This document shows positions 35,693-44,842 of a stretch of DNA of 64,000 bases, piece by piece. The notes under the pieces were generated by a model. The model was not told the DNA's origin and did no database searches. It saw only the letters and a list, made by a program, of their open reading frames with translations. Position numbers and translations under genes: made by a program. Origin of the DNA: Bacteroidota bacterium (GTDB lineage Bacteria > Bacteroidota > Bacteroidia > J057 > JAJTIE01); NCBI GenBank assembly GCA_021300195.1, contig JAJTIE010000005.1, forward strand, positions 1-64,000, read 5' to 3'. Within the stretch, counting starts at the first letter, position 1, and every line of letters starts with the position of its first letter.

Positions 35693-36451
35693 CTACTCGC
35701 GGCTGCTACCCATAAAGCGCAGCAGGAAGAGGAACAGGTTTACAAAGTCGAGATACAGAGACAGGGCACCCATCAGGCTGGCTTTTTTAGCCAGAGAGGT
35801 ATCATCGCCGTACATGCCGCTCTCGCGTACAATGCGCTGCATGTCGTAGGCTGTAAGGGCGCTGAAGATGATGACCCCGGCTGCACCGTAGATATAGCCC
35901 AGCGTGCTGCTGCCTACAAACATATTCACCAGGCCCACAACCACCAGGCCAATAAGCGCCATCATGAAGTAGCTGCTGTACTTGGTCAGGTCTACCTTGG
36001 TAGTAAGGCCGATGATGGACATAATGCCGAACATGGCTGCGGTGGTGAAGAACGTAAGGGCAATGGAGCCTGCAGTATACACCACAAAGATAAAGCTCAG
36101 GCTAACCCCCATCGTGGCGGCATAGAGGCCAAAAAGTACGGCTGCTACCGGGTAGCTCAGCTTATTGATGCCAAAGCTAAGCACCAAGATAAAGGCCAGC
36201 GGCAGTAGCATAACAAAGATGCCCATTCCCGACAGGGTGCCCAGCAGGGTACCGCTTGCATCCCCGCCGTTTGCCGAGATGGTCTGTATGTCTGCCAGCA
36301 GCTGCTGACCCAGCAGATAGGCAATCACACCGGTAATGGCAAGGCCTACGGCCATGATGCCCAGCACCCGGCGCAGAAACACATTGACGGTGCTGGTGGA
36401 AAGCACAGCGCCTGTGGCCGTGCTCCAGTTATTTCCATAGTAGTTATTCAT
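35693..36451 (-). CDS. Bax inhibitor-1/YccA family membrane protein
   Basis: A 252-residue protein with about seven hydrophobic helices. Family signatures are VFLRRVLGIMAVGLAITGVIAYL near residues 25-47, then GVSLSFIFVVYTAGSIALTFFTTAAMFG, and SALTAYDMQRI near 195-205 with the conserved Tyr-Asp. It ends SLYLDFVNLFLFLLRFMG, a classic end for YccA/BI-1 proteins. Members are calcium-leak channels or regulators of FtsH; in Bacteroidota the role is unknown. Confidence 0.93.
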   Translation of the reverse strand: MNNYYGNNWSTATGAVLSTSTVNVFLRRVLGIMAVGLAITGVIAYLLGQQLLADIQTISANGGDASGTLLGTLSGMGIFVMLLPLAFILVLSFGINKLSYPVAAVLFGLYAATMGVSLSFIFVVYTAGSIALTFFTTAAMFGIMSIIGLTTKVDLTKYSSYFMMALIGLVVVGLVNMFVGSSTLGYIYGAAGVIIFSALTAYDMQRIVRESGMYGDDTSLAKKASLMGALSLYLDFVNLFLFLLRFMGSSRE

Positions 36452-36608
36452 CTTTTTGAATTAGAGTGGTTTTCGACCCAAATTAAACACAAAAAGGATA
36501 GGTTTCGTGCACGGTAGTGCGATATTTTTCGTCCCCGGGGACGCTCGCGCCCGCATCATCTGGCAGCAAAAGCCCTGCCAGCCACAGGCAGCTGCCATTT
36601 TGACGCAC

Positions 36609-36639
36609 TTGGTAGCCTGTTCCGGGCACACTATCTTTA
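36609..36639 (+). promoter_or_regulatory. Candidate promoter of the LolD-type ATPase gene
   Basis: TTG (36609-36611), 20 bp, TATCTTTA (36632-36639), one mismatch from TAnnTTTG, ending nine bases before the ATG at 36649. Confidence 0.4.
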
Positions 36640-36648
36640 CGCCTGGCT

Positions 36649-37344
36649 ATGATGTCAGAAAACACCTCCGCCCACACCCCCGGTGCCAGCCCCATCCTGG
36701 TGGTGCAGGGCATACACAAGCACTATGGCAAGCTGCCCGTACTGAAGGGGGTAGACCTGGCCCTGCACCCACGCGAGGCAGTAGCCCTGCTGGGGGCCAG
36801 TGGGGCGGGCAAGAGTACCCTGCTGCAGATAATGGGTACGCTAGACCGGCCCGATGCGGGGCAGCTGTACTATGCCGGAGCGCCGCTGCATAGCCTAAAA
36901 GCCCGGGCGCTAGCACACTTTCGCAATCAGCAGCTGGGCTTTGTGTTTCAGTTTCACCACCTGCTGCCCGAGTTTAGCGCACTGGAAAATGCCAGCATGC
37001 CAGCCTACATAGCCGGTACTGCCCGCCGCGAGGCCGAGGCCCGGGCCGAGGCCCTGCTGGTAGAGCTGGGCCTCGGCGAGCGGCTGCACCACAAACCCAG
37101 CGAAATGAGTGGCGGAGAACAGCAGCGCACGGCCATAGCCCGCGCCCTGATTAACCAGCCAAAGGTGCTGCTGGCCGATGAACCCACCGGAAACCTGGAC
37201 ACCCCCAATGGCGAAAAGCTGATAAACCTGCTGCTAGACCTGGCCGAGCGCCATGACCTGAGCATACTGATAGCCACCCACAACCATGAGTTTGCCGCCC
37301 GCTGCCACCGCCAGGTATACATGCAGGATGGTACCCTGCAGTAG
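36649..37344 (+). CDS. ABC transporter ATP-binding protein, LolD/MacB type
   Basis: A 231-residue ATPase. Walker A GASGAGKST (about 54-62), Q-loop FQFHHLLPEFSALENA, signature MSGGEQQRTAIARAL, Walker B VLLADEPTGNLD and switch His in ATHNHEF are complete. ALENASMPAYIAG and EPTGNLDTPNG are typical of the LolD/FtsE/MacB class, which drives lipoprotein release or efflux. No permease is adjacent; a LolC/E-like permease is encoded at 59645. ATGATG gives two nearly equal starts. Confidence 0.9.
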   Translation: MMSENTSAHTPGASPILVVQGIHKHYGKLPVLKGVDLALHPREAVALLGASGAGKSTLLQIMGTLDRPDAGQLYYAGAPLHSLKARALAHFRNQQLGFVFQFHHLLPEFSALENASMPAYIAGTARREAEARAEALLVELGLGERLHHKPSEMSGGEQQRTAIARALINQPKVLLADEPTGNLDTPNGEKLINLLLDLAERHDLSILIATHNHEFAARCHRQVYMQDGTLQ

Positions 37345-37401
37345 GTAGGCAGGGCAAATACTTAAAAGTGTTTACTTTGCTGCTCCTAAGCAGTCAATGC
37401 C

Positions 37402-38505
37402 ATGTCCAAGCTACCGCCCAACCCTTGGTTAAAGCCCATACGGGATGTCTTGCTAACAGGCCTGGCTCTGGTAGGGCTGTACTACGTGCTGGAGGTAGTG
37501 GTGTATTTTCTTGCGGCTGCCGCTCTCACCCTGCTGGGCAGGCCTATTCATACCCTGCTGAGGAGTGTAAGGATATCCCGGCGCTGGGGGGTGTCCAGTT
37601 CTGCAGCGGCACTCATCACCGTGCTCGGCTTTTTTGCGCTGCTGGCAGGGCTACTGTGGCTAATCGTACCGCCCGTGGTAAGCCAGGTGGTGGCCCTCTC
37701 TAACACAGACCCGCACAAGATGGTGGAGGCGCTGCAAGAGCCCCTAAACGCCCTCTACAAGCAGCTAGATAAGTGGGGGCTGGGTAGTGAGGCGAATGAA
37801 ATCATACACTCGGCCGTGGCCGACCTGCGGGCCAACCTGCTAAACAGTGGCCTGCTGGCCAGCCTGATAGCCCTGGTGGAAGACATAGGCAGCACGCTGA
37901 TCGGAATCTTCTCCATCGGCTTCATGGCCTTTTTCTTCCTCAAGGAACCCGGTACCCTGGGCCGTATTTTTATTACCCTGGTGCCCAGTGTGTTTGACCA
38001 ACGGATGGAAGAGGCACTCGTTAAGCTGAAAACACAACTCCGCCGCTACTTTTTGGGCCTGCTGGGCCAGACAGCCATCTTCACCACCTTGCTTACCTCT
38101 AGTTTGTATCTACTGGGATTCCGAGACGCGCTACTCATTGGGCTAATAGGAGGGATTCTCAACCTGATACCCTATCTTGGCCCTATGATCGGTGGCGCAT
38201 TTGGCATCCTGCTGTTTGTTGCCGGAAACATCACTATGCCCTTCCCCTTCCTACAGGAAGGTATTCTTATTCTGATAGCCGTATTCCTGGGCTGCCAGGC
38301 CGTGGACAACCTTTTTGTTTCTACCCTCATCTTCAGCAATACCTTGAAGACACACCCCTTGGAGATATTTGTGGTAAGCTTGGTAGCGGGCATACTGGGG
38401 GGCGTAGTCGGGATGGTGATTGCCATACCCTGCTACACTGCCGTGCGGGTCTTCCTCAAGGAATTTATGCCAGAAAACCGCTTCGTAAAGGCACTCTCCA
38501 GCTAG
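37402..38505 (+). CDS. AI-2E family transporter
   Basis: A 367-residue protein with about seven to eight membrane segments in the arrangement of PF01594: a pair near the N-terminus, a soluble helical region (about residues 105-150) and a C-terminal group. The latter includes GLLGQTAIFTTLLTSSLYLLGF, LIGGILNLIPYLGPMIG and LVAGILGGVVGMVIAIPCY. Family members were named for autoinducer export, but several are Na+/H+ antiporters, so a substrate should not be assumed. Separated from the ABC gene by 57 bp. Confidence 0.92.
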   Translation: MSKLPPNPWLKPIRDVLLTGLALVGLYYVLEVVVYFLAAAALTLLGRPIHTLLRSVRISRRWGVSSSAAALITVLGFFALLAGLLWLIVPPVVSQVVALSNTDPHKMVEALQEPLNALYKQLDKWGLGSEANEIIHSAVADLRANLLNSGLLASLIALVEDIGSTLIGIFSIGFMAFFFLKEPGTLGRIFITLVPSVFDQRMEEALVKLKTQLRRYFLGLLGQTAIFTTLLTSSLYLLGFRDALLIGLIGGILNLIPYLGPMIGGAFGILLFVAGNITMPFPFLQEGILILIAVFLGCQAVDNLFVSTLIFSNTLKTHPLEIFVVSLVAGILGGVVGMVIAIPCYTAVRVFLKEFMPENRFVKALSS

Positions 38506-38692
38506 GCTGCACACGCCACCTGCCTGTATGTCGCAGCGATAACCTTTCGTGGGTATGGATACGTAGACCCCAAAAGCTGGCACCCGTCCCTTGGCGGCCC
38601 GCCAGCCTGTTCCCCTCAATTCCGTACATATAAGCTCCAGGTTGTACGCTGTATACACCAGGCAACCCAGACAAAGCCAAGCAAGAGAACCC

Positions 38693-39298
38693 ATGTACCC
38701 TTCGCCCATAACCAATGCCGCAGCCTGGATGCTACTACTGGAAGCCGAGATGCGAAAGCATGTAGCCGAAGCAAAAGCCAATTTCGGCACCCTCACAACC
38801 GAGCAGCTATACGGGCATTATCAGGACGGAAAGTGGAGCCTGGCCGAGCTACTGTGCCACATGACCCGGGCCGGAGAGGCCTGGCTACCCCGGCTAGAAC
38901 AAGCAATAAAGCATAGCAAACCCGTGGAAAAGCCCCTGCGCGGGCACAGACATAGAAGGGCCGGCGGCCGACTGCTGGCACAGCTACAGAGCGAAAAGCC
39001 ACTGAAGGCACCCCGGCCCTTGCACCCGAAGCAGGGCCTGGCACAGCTGCCGGATCGAGATACGTTGCTTAAAAACTTCTGCAAAACCCAGCTCAGCATC
39101 GCAGACCTGATGGCCGGAGCGATCATGCTGGACCTGCAGCACACCCACCTGCGCCTACCCACCAGCCGCCTATTGCGCTACAACCTGGGCGATGCTTTTG
39201 CCATCCACACCTATCACGTAAGGAGGCACCTGAAACAAGCCTATGAAGGAATCCGAATGCCCGACTTCCCCCATCCGGAGCACGAGCCAGCCAGCTGA
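38693..39298 (+). CDS. DinB-like four-helix protein, first of a tandem pair
   Basis: A 201-residue DinB/YfiT-like metal-binding helical bundle. KWSLAELLCHMTRAGEAWLPRLEQAI gives the first conserved His, and a C-terminal YNLGDAFAIHTYHVRRHLKQA gives the other two. Three His in these positions normally bind a divalent metal. Proteins of this group act as thiol-dependent transferases in some actinobacteria or are damage-induced; here function is unknown. Start 38693 (MYPSPITNAAAW) is preferred to an ATG 34 codons upstream. The second copy follows at 39382. Confidence 0.8.
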   Translation: MYPSPITNAAAWMLLLEAEMRKHVAEAKANFGTLTTEQLYGHYQDGKWSLAELLCHMTRAGEAWLPRLEQAIKHSKPVEKPLRGHRHRRAGGRLLAQLQSEKPLKAPRPLHPKQGLAQLPDRDTLLKNFCKTQLSIADLMAGAIMLDLQHTHLRLPTSRLLRYNLGDAFAIHTYHVRRHLKQAYEGIRMPDFPHPEHEPAS

Positions 39299-39381
39299 AT
39301 GCAAGCTATTGGATGCCGTAACCGTTCAACCATCGTTCATTTTTTGCCTACTTTGTAGAGCTGCAAACAAGGAGGTACCAC

Positions 39382-39963
39382 ATGGCCAGACAGAACATAC
39401 CCGATGCGGGAGACTGGATAAACAGCCTGGAGGGTATAATGCGCGAACAGGTAGTGGAGGCGGCCGACCGTTTCCTTGCCCTGAGTGTTATGCAACTAAA
39501 CTGGCGCCACCAGCCCGACAAATGGAGCATAGCCGAGCTGCTACAGCATCTGAATGCCGCGGCAGACCTATACACACCCAGGCTGAATAAGGCAGTAACA
39601 CGTGCAAGGCCGGTAAAAAGTGCCCAGCGGGCGCACCGGAACGGAAGGATGGGCCAGCTGTTTATCCGTGGATTGAGAAGCAAAAAGACATTCAAAAGCC
39701 CGAAAGACTTTGAACCCGACCTGAGCAACATAGCAGACCCTCATGCAGTGGTTCGCGACTTCAGGCAGAAGCAACTGGCTATAGCCGAACTGATGGCCAA
39801 AAGCCAGCAGCTGGACCTACAGAGAACCCGGCTGAGCTCACCAAGTAACTTCCTGCTGCGCTTCAACCTGGGCGATGCCTTTGCCATCCACACCTACCAT
39901 GTGAAAAGGCACCTGGAACAGGCCCAGGAGCGAATCCAAATGTCGGGCTTCCCGCCAGCGTAG
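39382..39963 (+). CDS. DinB-like four-helix protein, second of a tandem pair
   Basis: A 193-residue paralogue of the preceding gene. The most similar segments are KWSIAELLQHLNAA (cf. KWSLAELLCHMTRA) and FNLGDAFAIHTYHVKRHLEQA, with the same putative metal-binding His residues. The remainder is clearly diverged, so the duplication is not recent. TACTTTG, a -7 element with a one-base-shorter gap, and an AGGAGG-like Shine-Dalgarno (AAGGAGGT) lie upstream; the latter is unusually strong for this window. Confidence 0.8.
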   Translation: MARQNIPDAGDWINSLEGIMREQVVEAADRFLALSVMQLNWRHQPDKWSIAELLQHLNAAADLYTPRLNKAVTRARPVKSAQRAHRNGRMGQLFIRGLRSKKTFKSPKDFEPDLSNIADPHAVVRDFRQKQLAIAELMAKSQQLDLQRTRLSSPSNFLLRFNLGDAFAIHTYHVKRHLEQAQERIQMSGFPPA

Positions 39964-40128
39964 GCATTCGCACCGCACCCACGTGGCCCACGCAGTAGCC
40001 CCACGCCGTACGGCCAGTCCCACGCAAAACAGGATCGGCCAAATAAGCGGGGGGTCGCACCGCCCTGTATACAAAAAAGATTGCGACATAAAAACCGCTC
40101 CGCCAGTGGGAGCCTAAGCCGCTTTGCC

Positions 40129-40136
40129 TAACTTTG
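40129..40136 (+). promoter_or_regulatory. -7 element immediately before purK
   Basis: TAACTTTG is an exact TAnnTTTG and ends five bases before the GTG at 40142. If transcription starts the usual few bases downstream, the mRNA begins at or next to the start codon. Confidence 0.55.
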
Positions 40137-40141
40137 ATCCC

Positions 40142-41272
40142 GTGTTTTATCGCGACTTCAAACTGGGAATATTGGGCGGCGGCCAGCTGGGAAGAATGCT
40201 GGTACAGGCCTGTGTAAACTACGATGTGGAAACCGCAGTGCTGGACTACGACCCGCAAGGGCCCTGCCGCTATAGCCCAAACTTTGCCAAAGGCGACTAC
40301 CACAAGTACGAGGACGTGATGGCCTTTGGCCAAGGCTGCGACCTGCTGACGATAGAGATCGAGCACGTGAACGTGCAGGCCCTGGAGGTGCTGGCTGCAC
40401 AGGGAAAAACCATCTATCCCCAGCCTCACATCATCCGCATGGTGCAGGATAAGGGCCTGCAAAAGCAGTTTTATGCCGAGCACGGCATCCCCACGGCCCC
40501 CTACAGGCTGGTAGAGAGCAAAGACCAGCTGCTGGCCGAAGCCGAATATCCCCTGGTACAAAAAATGCGCACCGGTGGCTACGACGGCCAGGGCGTACGG
40601 GTGCTAAACAGCTACGAAGAAGCCGCAGAATGCGCCTTCGCTGTGCCCGCCGTGCTAGAGGAAAGGATCCCGATAAAGGAAGAGATCAGCGTAATCGTGG
40701 TACGCAACCCGCAGGGAGAGATACAGAGCTACCCCCCGGTGGGCATGGTGTTTCACCCGCAGGCCAACCTGGTAGAGTACCTCATCAGCCCGGCCCCCCT
40801 GCCGGGCAAGGTGGCCGAGCAGGCCGACCAGATAGCCCGCCAGATAGCCGAGAAACTGGAGATCGTGGGCCTGCTGGCCGTAGAGATGTTCTGGACTACA
40901 GACGGGCGTCTGCTGGTGAACGAAATAGCCCCCCGCCCGCACAACAGCGGCCACCACACCATAGAGGCCAACATGACCAGCCAGTTTGAGCAGCACCTGC
41001 GCGCCATACTGGGCCTGCCCCTGGGCAGCACCCGCCACTACGGCCCGGCAGCCATGCTAAACCTGCTGGGGGCCGAGGGCCACAGCGGAAAACCCGTGTA
41101 CAACGGCTTGGAAGATGTGCTGAAAATGACCGGCGTAAAACTGCACCTGTACGGCAAAAAGGAGACTCGCCCCTTCCGCAAAATGGGGCACATCACCCTG
41201 ATAGCCGACAGCTGGGAAGAGATACTGGAAAAAGCCCGCTACATACAGCAGAACCTGACGGTAACCACATGA
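40142..41272 (+). CDS. purK: 5-(carboxyamino)imidazole ribonucleotide synthase
   Basis: A 376-residue ATP-grasp enzyme. It carboxylates AIR with bicarbonate and ATP in purine synthesis. The N-terminal [16 protein letters not shown], central [14 protein letters not shown] and [17 protein letters not shown] are signatures. I choose GTG 40142 because a -7 promoter element sits at 40129-40136; an in-frame TTG at 40124 would place that element within the coding region. Its TGA overlaps the ATG of purE (ATGA), so the two are translationally coupled. Confidence 0.95.
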   Translation: MFYRDFKLGILGGGQLGRMLVQACVNYDVETAVLDYDPQGPCRYSPNFAKGDYHKYEDVMAFGQGCDLLTIEIEHVNVQALEVLAAQGKTIYPQPHIIRMVQDKGLQKQFYAEHGIPTAPYRLVESKDQLLAEAEYPLVQKMRTGGYDGQGVRVLNSYEEAAECAFAVPAVLEERIPIKEEISVIVVRNPQGEIQSYPPVGMVFHPQANLVEYLISPAPLPGKVAEQADQIARQIAEKLEIVGLLAVEMFWTTDGRLLVNEIAPRPHNSGHHTIEANMTSQFEQHLRAILGLPLGSTRHYGPAAMLNLLGAEGHSGKPVYNGLEDVLKMTGVKLHLYGKKETRPFRKMGHITLIADSWEEILEKARYIQQNLTVTT

Positions 41273-41778
41273 GTACAGCCAGCCCAAAAGTAGGCATCAT
41301 AATGGGTAGCCAGAGCGACCTGCCTGTGATGCAGCCTGCCGCCGATATACTGAGGGAGCTACAGGTGCCCCACGAGCTGACTATTGTGAGTGCCCACCGA
41401 ACCCCCCAGCGCATGGCCACCTACGCCACCCAGGCGGCCGAGCGCGGCCTACAGGTCATCATAGCCGGGGCGGGGGGGGCCGCCCACCTGCCCGGTATGG
41501 TAGCCAGCTATACCACCCTGCCAGTAATAGGCGTACCGGTGAAGAGCAGCAACAGCCTGGACGGCTGGGATAGTATCCTCAGTATCCTGCAGATGCCCGG
41601 GGGCATACCTGTGGCCACCGTGGCCCTAAACGGCGGCCTGAATGCCGGCCTGCTGGCTGCCCGCATGCTAGGCCCACACGACCCCGCCCTGGCCCGACGC
41701 CTGCTGGCCTACCAGAAAAGCCTGGAAGAAAAAGTGCTAAAATCGGCCGAAGAGCATAGCCGGAACTACCAGCCCTGA
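41269..41778 (+). CDS. purE: N5-CAIR mutase (class I PurE)
   Basis: A 169-residue protein. It moves the carboxyl group from N5-CAIR to C4 to give CAIR, the step after Pur[20 protein letters not shown] (residues 7-25), SAHRTPQRM (with the catalytic His) and [17 protein letters not shown] are conserved. Overlap with purK is four bases. A large imperfect hairpin lies 44 bp downstream. Confidence 0.97.
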   Translation: MSTASPKVGIIMGSQSDLPVMQPAADILRELQVPHELTIVSAHRTPQRMATYATQAAERGLQVIIAGAGGAAHLPGMVASYTTLPVIGVPVKSSNSLDGWDSILSILQMPGGIPVATVALNGGLNAGLLAARMLGPHDPALARRLLAYQKSLEEKVLKSAEEHSRNYQP

Positions 41779-41821
41779 GTGGCAGGAAGCCTGGTGCAAA
41801 GCTTGGCAGGAACCTCTCCCC

Positions 41822-41871
41822 CTGTACGCACCTCCCTGGTCTCCGCTCACAAACTCGTGAGATGCGTACAG
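41822..41871. repeat. Nested inverted repeat between convergent purE and valS
   Basis: The outer arms CTGTACGCA (41822-41830) and TGCGTACAG (41863-41871) are perfect 9-bp complements. An inner pair CTCAC (41846-41850) and GTGAG (41857-41861) closes over a six-base loop, leaving a 15-base bulge on one side. No T-tract follows directly. It may be a terminator of unusual form or a structured 3' RNA element. Confidence 0.6.
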
Positions 41872-41927
41872 CTAGCTTTCTTGTCTCAGCCCAAACCTTA
41901 AACACCAGGAAACAGCTGGGCTGTTAC

Positions 41928-44600
41928 CTACGCCTGTAACAGCCCGGCCAGCTGCTGGCGCAGGGCTGTCAGTTTGGCTTCGGCATCGGCCTGCTTTTGT
42001 CGCTCCTTTTCTATGATCTCGGGTTTGGCGTTGGCCACAAAGCGTTCGTTGGCCAGCTTTTTCTGCACACTGTCCAGGAAGCCCTCGGTGTAGGCAATCT
42101 CGGCCTCCAGCTGCGTGCGCTGGGCCTGGGCGTCCTGCTGCGGGGCGGGTAGGTATAGGGTGTGTGCCCGCACCACCCGGGCCACGGTGCCATAGGGCTG
42201 GCTGGCCACCTGGCCTATCTCGCTCAGGCTACCAAAGCGCTTCAGCAGCTCGGCATATTGGGCAAAGAGGGTGGGTGCATCTGTATGCACCGCCAGGGGT
42301 AGGGGCTCCTTCATGCCCAGGCCCAGCTGCTGGCGCATGGCCCGCAGCTCGGTGATCAGGGTCTGAATCTCAGCCATTTCGGCCAGTGTATCGGGGTCGG
42401 TGGGCAGGGCTGCAGGCATGCGCAGCTGGGCTACCATCAGGCAGTCTTTGGGCTTGCGCGTGTGCACGGCCTGCCACAGCTCTTCGGTAAGGAAGGGCAT
42501 GAAGGGGTGCAGCAGCTTCAGCAGGTCTTCGAATAGTATGCGCGTGTCGTGATAGGCCCGGGCACTGATGCGGTCGCCTGCGGCAGGTTTTATCATTTCC
42601 AAGTACCAGGCGCAGAAGTCGTCCCACACCAGCTTGTATACGGCCATCAGTGCCTCACTCAGGCGAAACTGGCCGAACAGGTGATCCAGCTCGCGGCTTA
42701 CCTCGCTAATGCGGGCCTGCAGCCAGCGAATGGCTTGTTCCTCCACCACACTGGCAGGCCGGTTGGGGTCTTGGCTTTCGCCCAGGCCCACCAGCAGGCG
42801 GTAGCTGTTCCATATTTTGTTTCCAAAGTTTCGGCCCTGCTCCACATAGCTAATGTCGAACAGCAGGTCGTTTCCCGCCGGGGCACTAAGCAGCATACCC
42901 ACCCGTACGCTATCGGCCCCGTACTGGGCAATGAGGTCGAGCGGATCGGGGCTATTACCCAGGCTCTTGCTCATTTTCCGGCGTTGCTTGTCTCGCACTA
43001 TGCCGGTTAGGTATACATTCCGGAAGGGCACCTGGCCCGCATATTCCTGCCCAGCCATGATCATGCGTGCTACCCAGAAGAAGAGGATCTCGGGGGCGGT
43101 TACCAGGTCGTTGGTGGGGTAGTAGTACCGGAAGTCCTTGTTCTTGGGGTCCAGAATACCATTGAACACACTGAGGGGCCACAGCCAGCTGCTAAACCAG
43201 GTGTCTAGCACATCGGGGTCTTGCTCCAGGCCCAGCTCTACGCCCTGCTGCTGGGCCAGGTAGGCATCGGCCTGTGCCCGGGCATCGGCCTCGGTTTCGG
43301 CCACCAGGATGTGGGGCTCCTGGGGCTGGCCCTTTACGCTATAACTCAGGTACCAGGCAGGTATACGGTGCCCCCACCACAGCTGGCGGCTAATGTTCCA
43401 GTCGCGGATGTTTTCCATCCAGTGGCGGTAGGTGTTCAGAAAGCGATCCGGTATTAGCTTCACCTGGCCCTGCTCCACGACCTGCAGGGCGGGGCCTGCC
43501 AGCTGGCGCATGTCCAGAAACCACTGGTGGGTTAGGCGGGGCTCTATAACAGCGCCTGTGCGCTCGCTGGTACCCACTTTGTTTTGATAGGGTTTTTCCT
43601 GCTCCATCAGGCCCTGGGCCTTCAGGTCGGCCACCACTTTCTTTCGGGCGTTGAAGCGATCCAGGCCGGCATAGGCTCCGCCCAGCTCGTTCAGGCGGCC
43701 ATCGGGCTGCAGCACATTCAGGATTTCCAGCCCGTGCCGCTGGCCTATTTCATAGTCGGCCACGGAGTGGGCAGGGGTAATCTTCAGGCAACCCGTCCCA
43801 AACTCGGGGTCTACATGCGCATCGGCGATGACAGGGATCGTGCGGTCGGTACCGGGTATGCGCACCTGCCTGCCTATCAGGGCTTGGTAGCGGGCATCCG
43901 CTGGGTTTACGGCCACGGCCACGTCGGCAAAGATGGTTTCGGGCCGCGTGGTAGCCACCACCAGGTACTGGCCGGGTGCATCGGCATAGGGGTAGCGCAG
44001 GTAGTACAGCAGGCCATTCACCTCCTGGCACACCACTTCCTCATCGCTTACGGTGGTGCGGGCCTGGGGGTCCCAGTTTACCATTCGGTAACCTCGGTAA
44101 ATGAGGCCCTTTTTGTACAGGTCTACAAATACATGTAGCACCGATCGGCTCAGGTCTTCTTCCATGGTAAAGCGCGTACGCTCCCAGTCGCAGCTGGCCC
44201 CCAGCTTCTCCAGCTGCTGCAGGATGATGCTGCCGTACTTTTCCTTCCAGGCCCAGGCATGCTCCAGAAAGGCCTCGCGGCCAATGTCCTCCTTCCGGAT
44301 GCCTTGCTCGGCCAGCATGGCCACCACCTTGGCCTCCGTAGCAATGCTGGCATGATCCGTACCCGGCACCCAGCAGGCATTGTAGCCCTCCATCCGCTTT
44401 CGGCGGATCAGCACATCCTGGATGGTATTGTTCAGCATATGGCCCATATGCAGGATGCCGGTTACATTGGGCGGGGGGATAACGATGGTATAGGGCGGGC
44501 GGGCATCGGGCTTGCTACGAAAGAAGCCCTGGCTGCGCCAGTGCTCATACCACTTCGCCTCATACTGGGCAGGGTCTAGCGTCTTGCTAAGTTCGATCAT
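41928..44600 (-). CDS. valS: Valyl-tRNA synthetase
   Basis: An 890-residue class I synthetase. PPPNVTGILHMGHML (42-56) contains the HIGH-type motif (HMGH). The editing domain follows (ATTRPETIFADVAVAVNP), then KMSKS at about residue 541 (RRKMSKSLGN). The C-terminus (about 825-890) is the typical coiled-coil arm (AYTEGFLDSVQKKLANERF). An exact -7 element lies four bases upstream of the ATG (44605-44612), predicting a leaderless mRNA. Confidence 0.98.
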   Translation of the reverse strand: MIELSKTLDPAQYEAKWYEHWRSQGFFRSKPDARPPYTIVIPPPNVTGILHMGHMLNNTIQDVLIRRKRMEGYNACWVPGTDHASIATEAKVVAMLAEQGIRKEDIGREAFLEHAWAWKEKYGSIILQQLEKLGASCDWERTRFTMEEDLSRSVLHVFVDLYKKGLIYRGYRMVNWDPQARTTVSDEEVVCQEVNGLLYYLRYPYADAPGQYLVVATTRPETIFADVAVAVNPADARYQALIGRQVRIPGTDRTIPVIADAHVDPEFGTGCLKITPAHSVADYEIGQRHGLEILNVLQPDGRLNELGGAYAGLDRFNARKKVVADLKAQGLMEQEKPYQNKVGTSERTGAVIEPRLTHQWFLDMRQLAGPALQVVEQGQVKLIPDRFLNTYRHWMENIRDWNISRQLWWGHRIPAWYLSYSVKGQPQEPHILVAETEADARAQADAYLAQQQGVELGLEQDPDVLDTWFSSWLWPLSVFNGILDPKNKDFRYYYPTNDLVTAPEILFFWVARMIMAGQEYAGQVPFRNVYLTGIVRDKQRRKMSKSLGNSPDPLDLIAQYGADSVRVGMLLSAPAGNDLLFDISYVEQGRNFGNKIWNSYRLLVGLGESQDPNRPASVVEEQAIRWLQARISEVSRELDHLFGQFRLSEALMAVYKLVWDDFCAWYLEMIKPAAGDRISARAYHDTRILFEDLLKLLHPFMPFLTEELWQAVHTRKPKDCLMVAQLRMPAALPTDPDTLAEMAEIQTLITELRAMRQQLGLGMKEPLPLAVHTDAPTLFAQYAELLKRFGSLSEIGQVASQPYGTVARVVRAHTLYLPAPQQDAQAQRTQLEAEIAYTEGFLDSVQKKLANERFVANAKPEIIEKERQKQADAEAKLTALRQQLAGLLQA

Positions 44601-44604
44601 GGCG

Positions 44605-44612
44605 CAAAGTTA
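44605..44612 (-). promoter_or_regulatory. -7 element immediately before valS
   Basis: On the minus strand TAACTTTG, an exact TAnnTTTG, is followed by CGCC and then the ATG at 44600. A TTG lies upstream but at 22 bp rather than 18. Confidence 0.55.
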
Positions 44613-44817
44613 CACAGGATGAGACGTTGTGCGGCAACAGTACGCATACCCATGCGGGGGCAGGCCTACTCCCGCCTCGCACTCGCCCTGCTATTGGCAT
44701 AGCATTACCAGCGCACGGATGCTCAATCAGTTGTGCAGAGTACAGGAGGGTGGGGGCACGGCCAGAAACGCATCAAAACGAGGTACCCATGCAAACTAGT
44801 TGACACAAACCCATAGA

Positions 44818-44836
44818 AGCTCCTGCGAGAGGAGCT
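44818..44836. terminator. Small hairpin downstream of the broken outer-membrane gene
   Basis: A perfect 7-bp stem AGCTCCT/AGGAGCT around GCGAG, six bases after the final stop of the pseudogene on the minus strand. The following bases are T-rich but not a clean run. Confidence 0.4.
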
Positions 44837-44842
44837 GGGTGT

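Noticed and set aside
44640-44660. CGCAT-ACCC-ATGCG hairpin upstream of valS
   Set aside because: Only five base pairs; expected by chance in GC-rich sequence.
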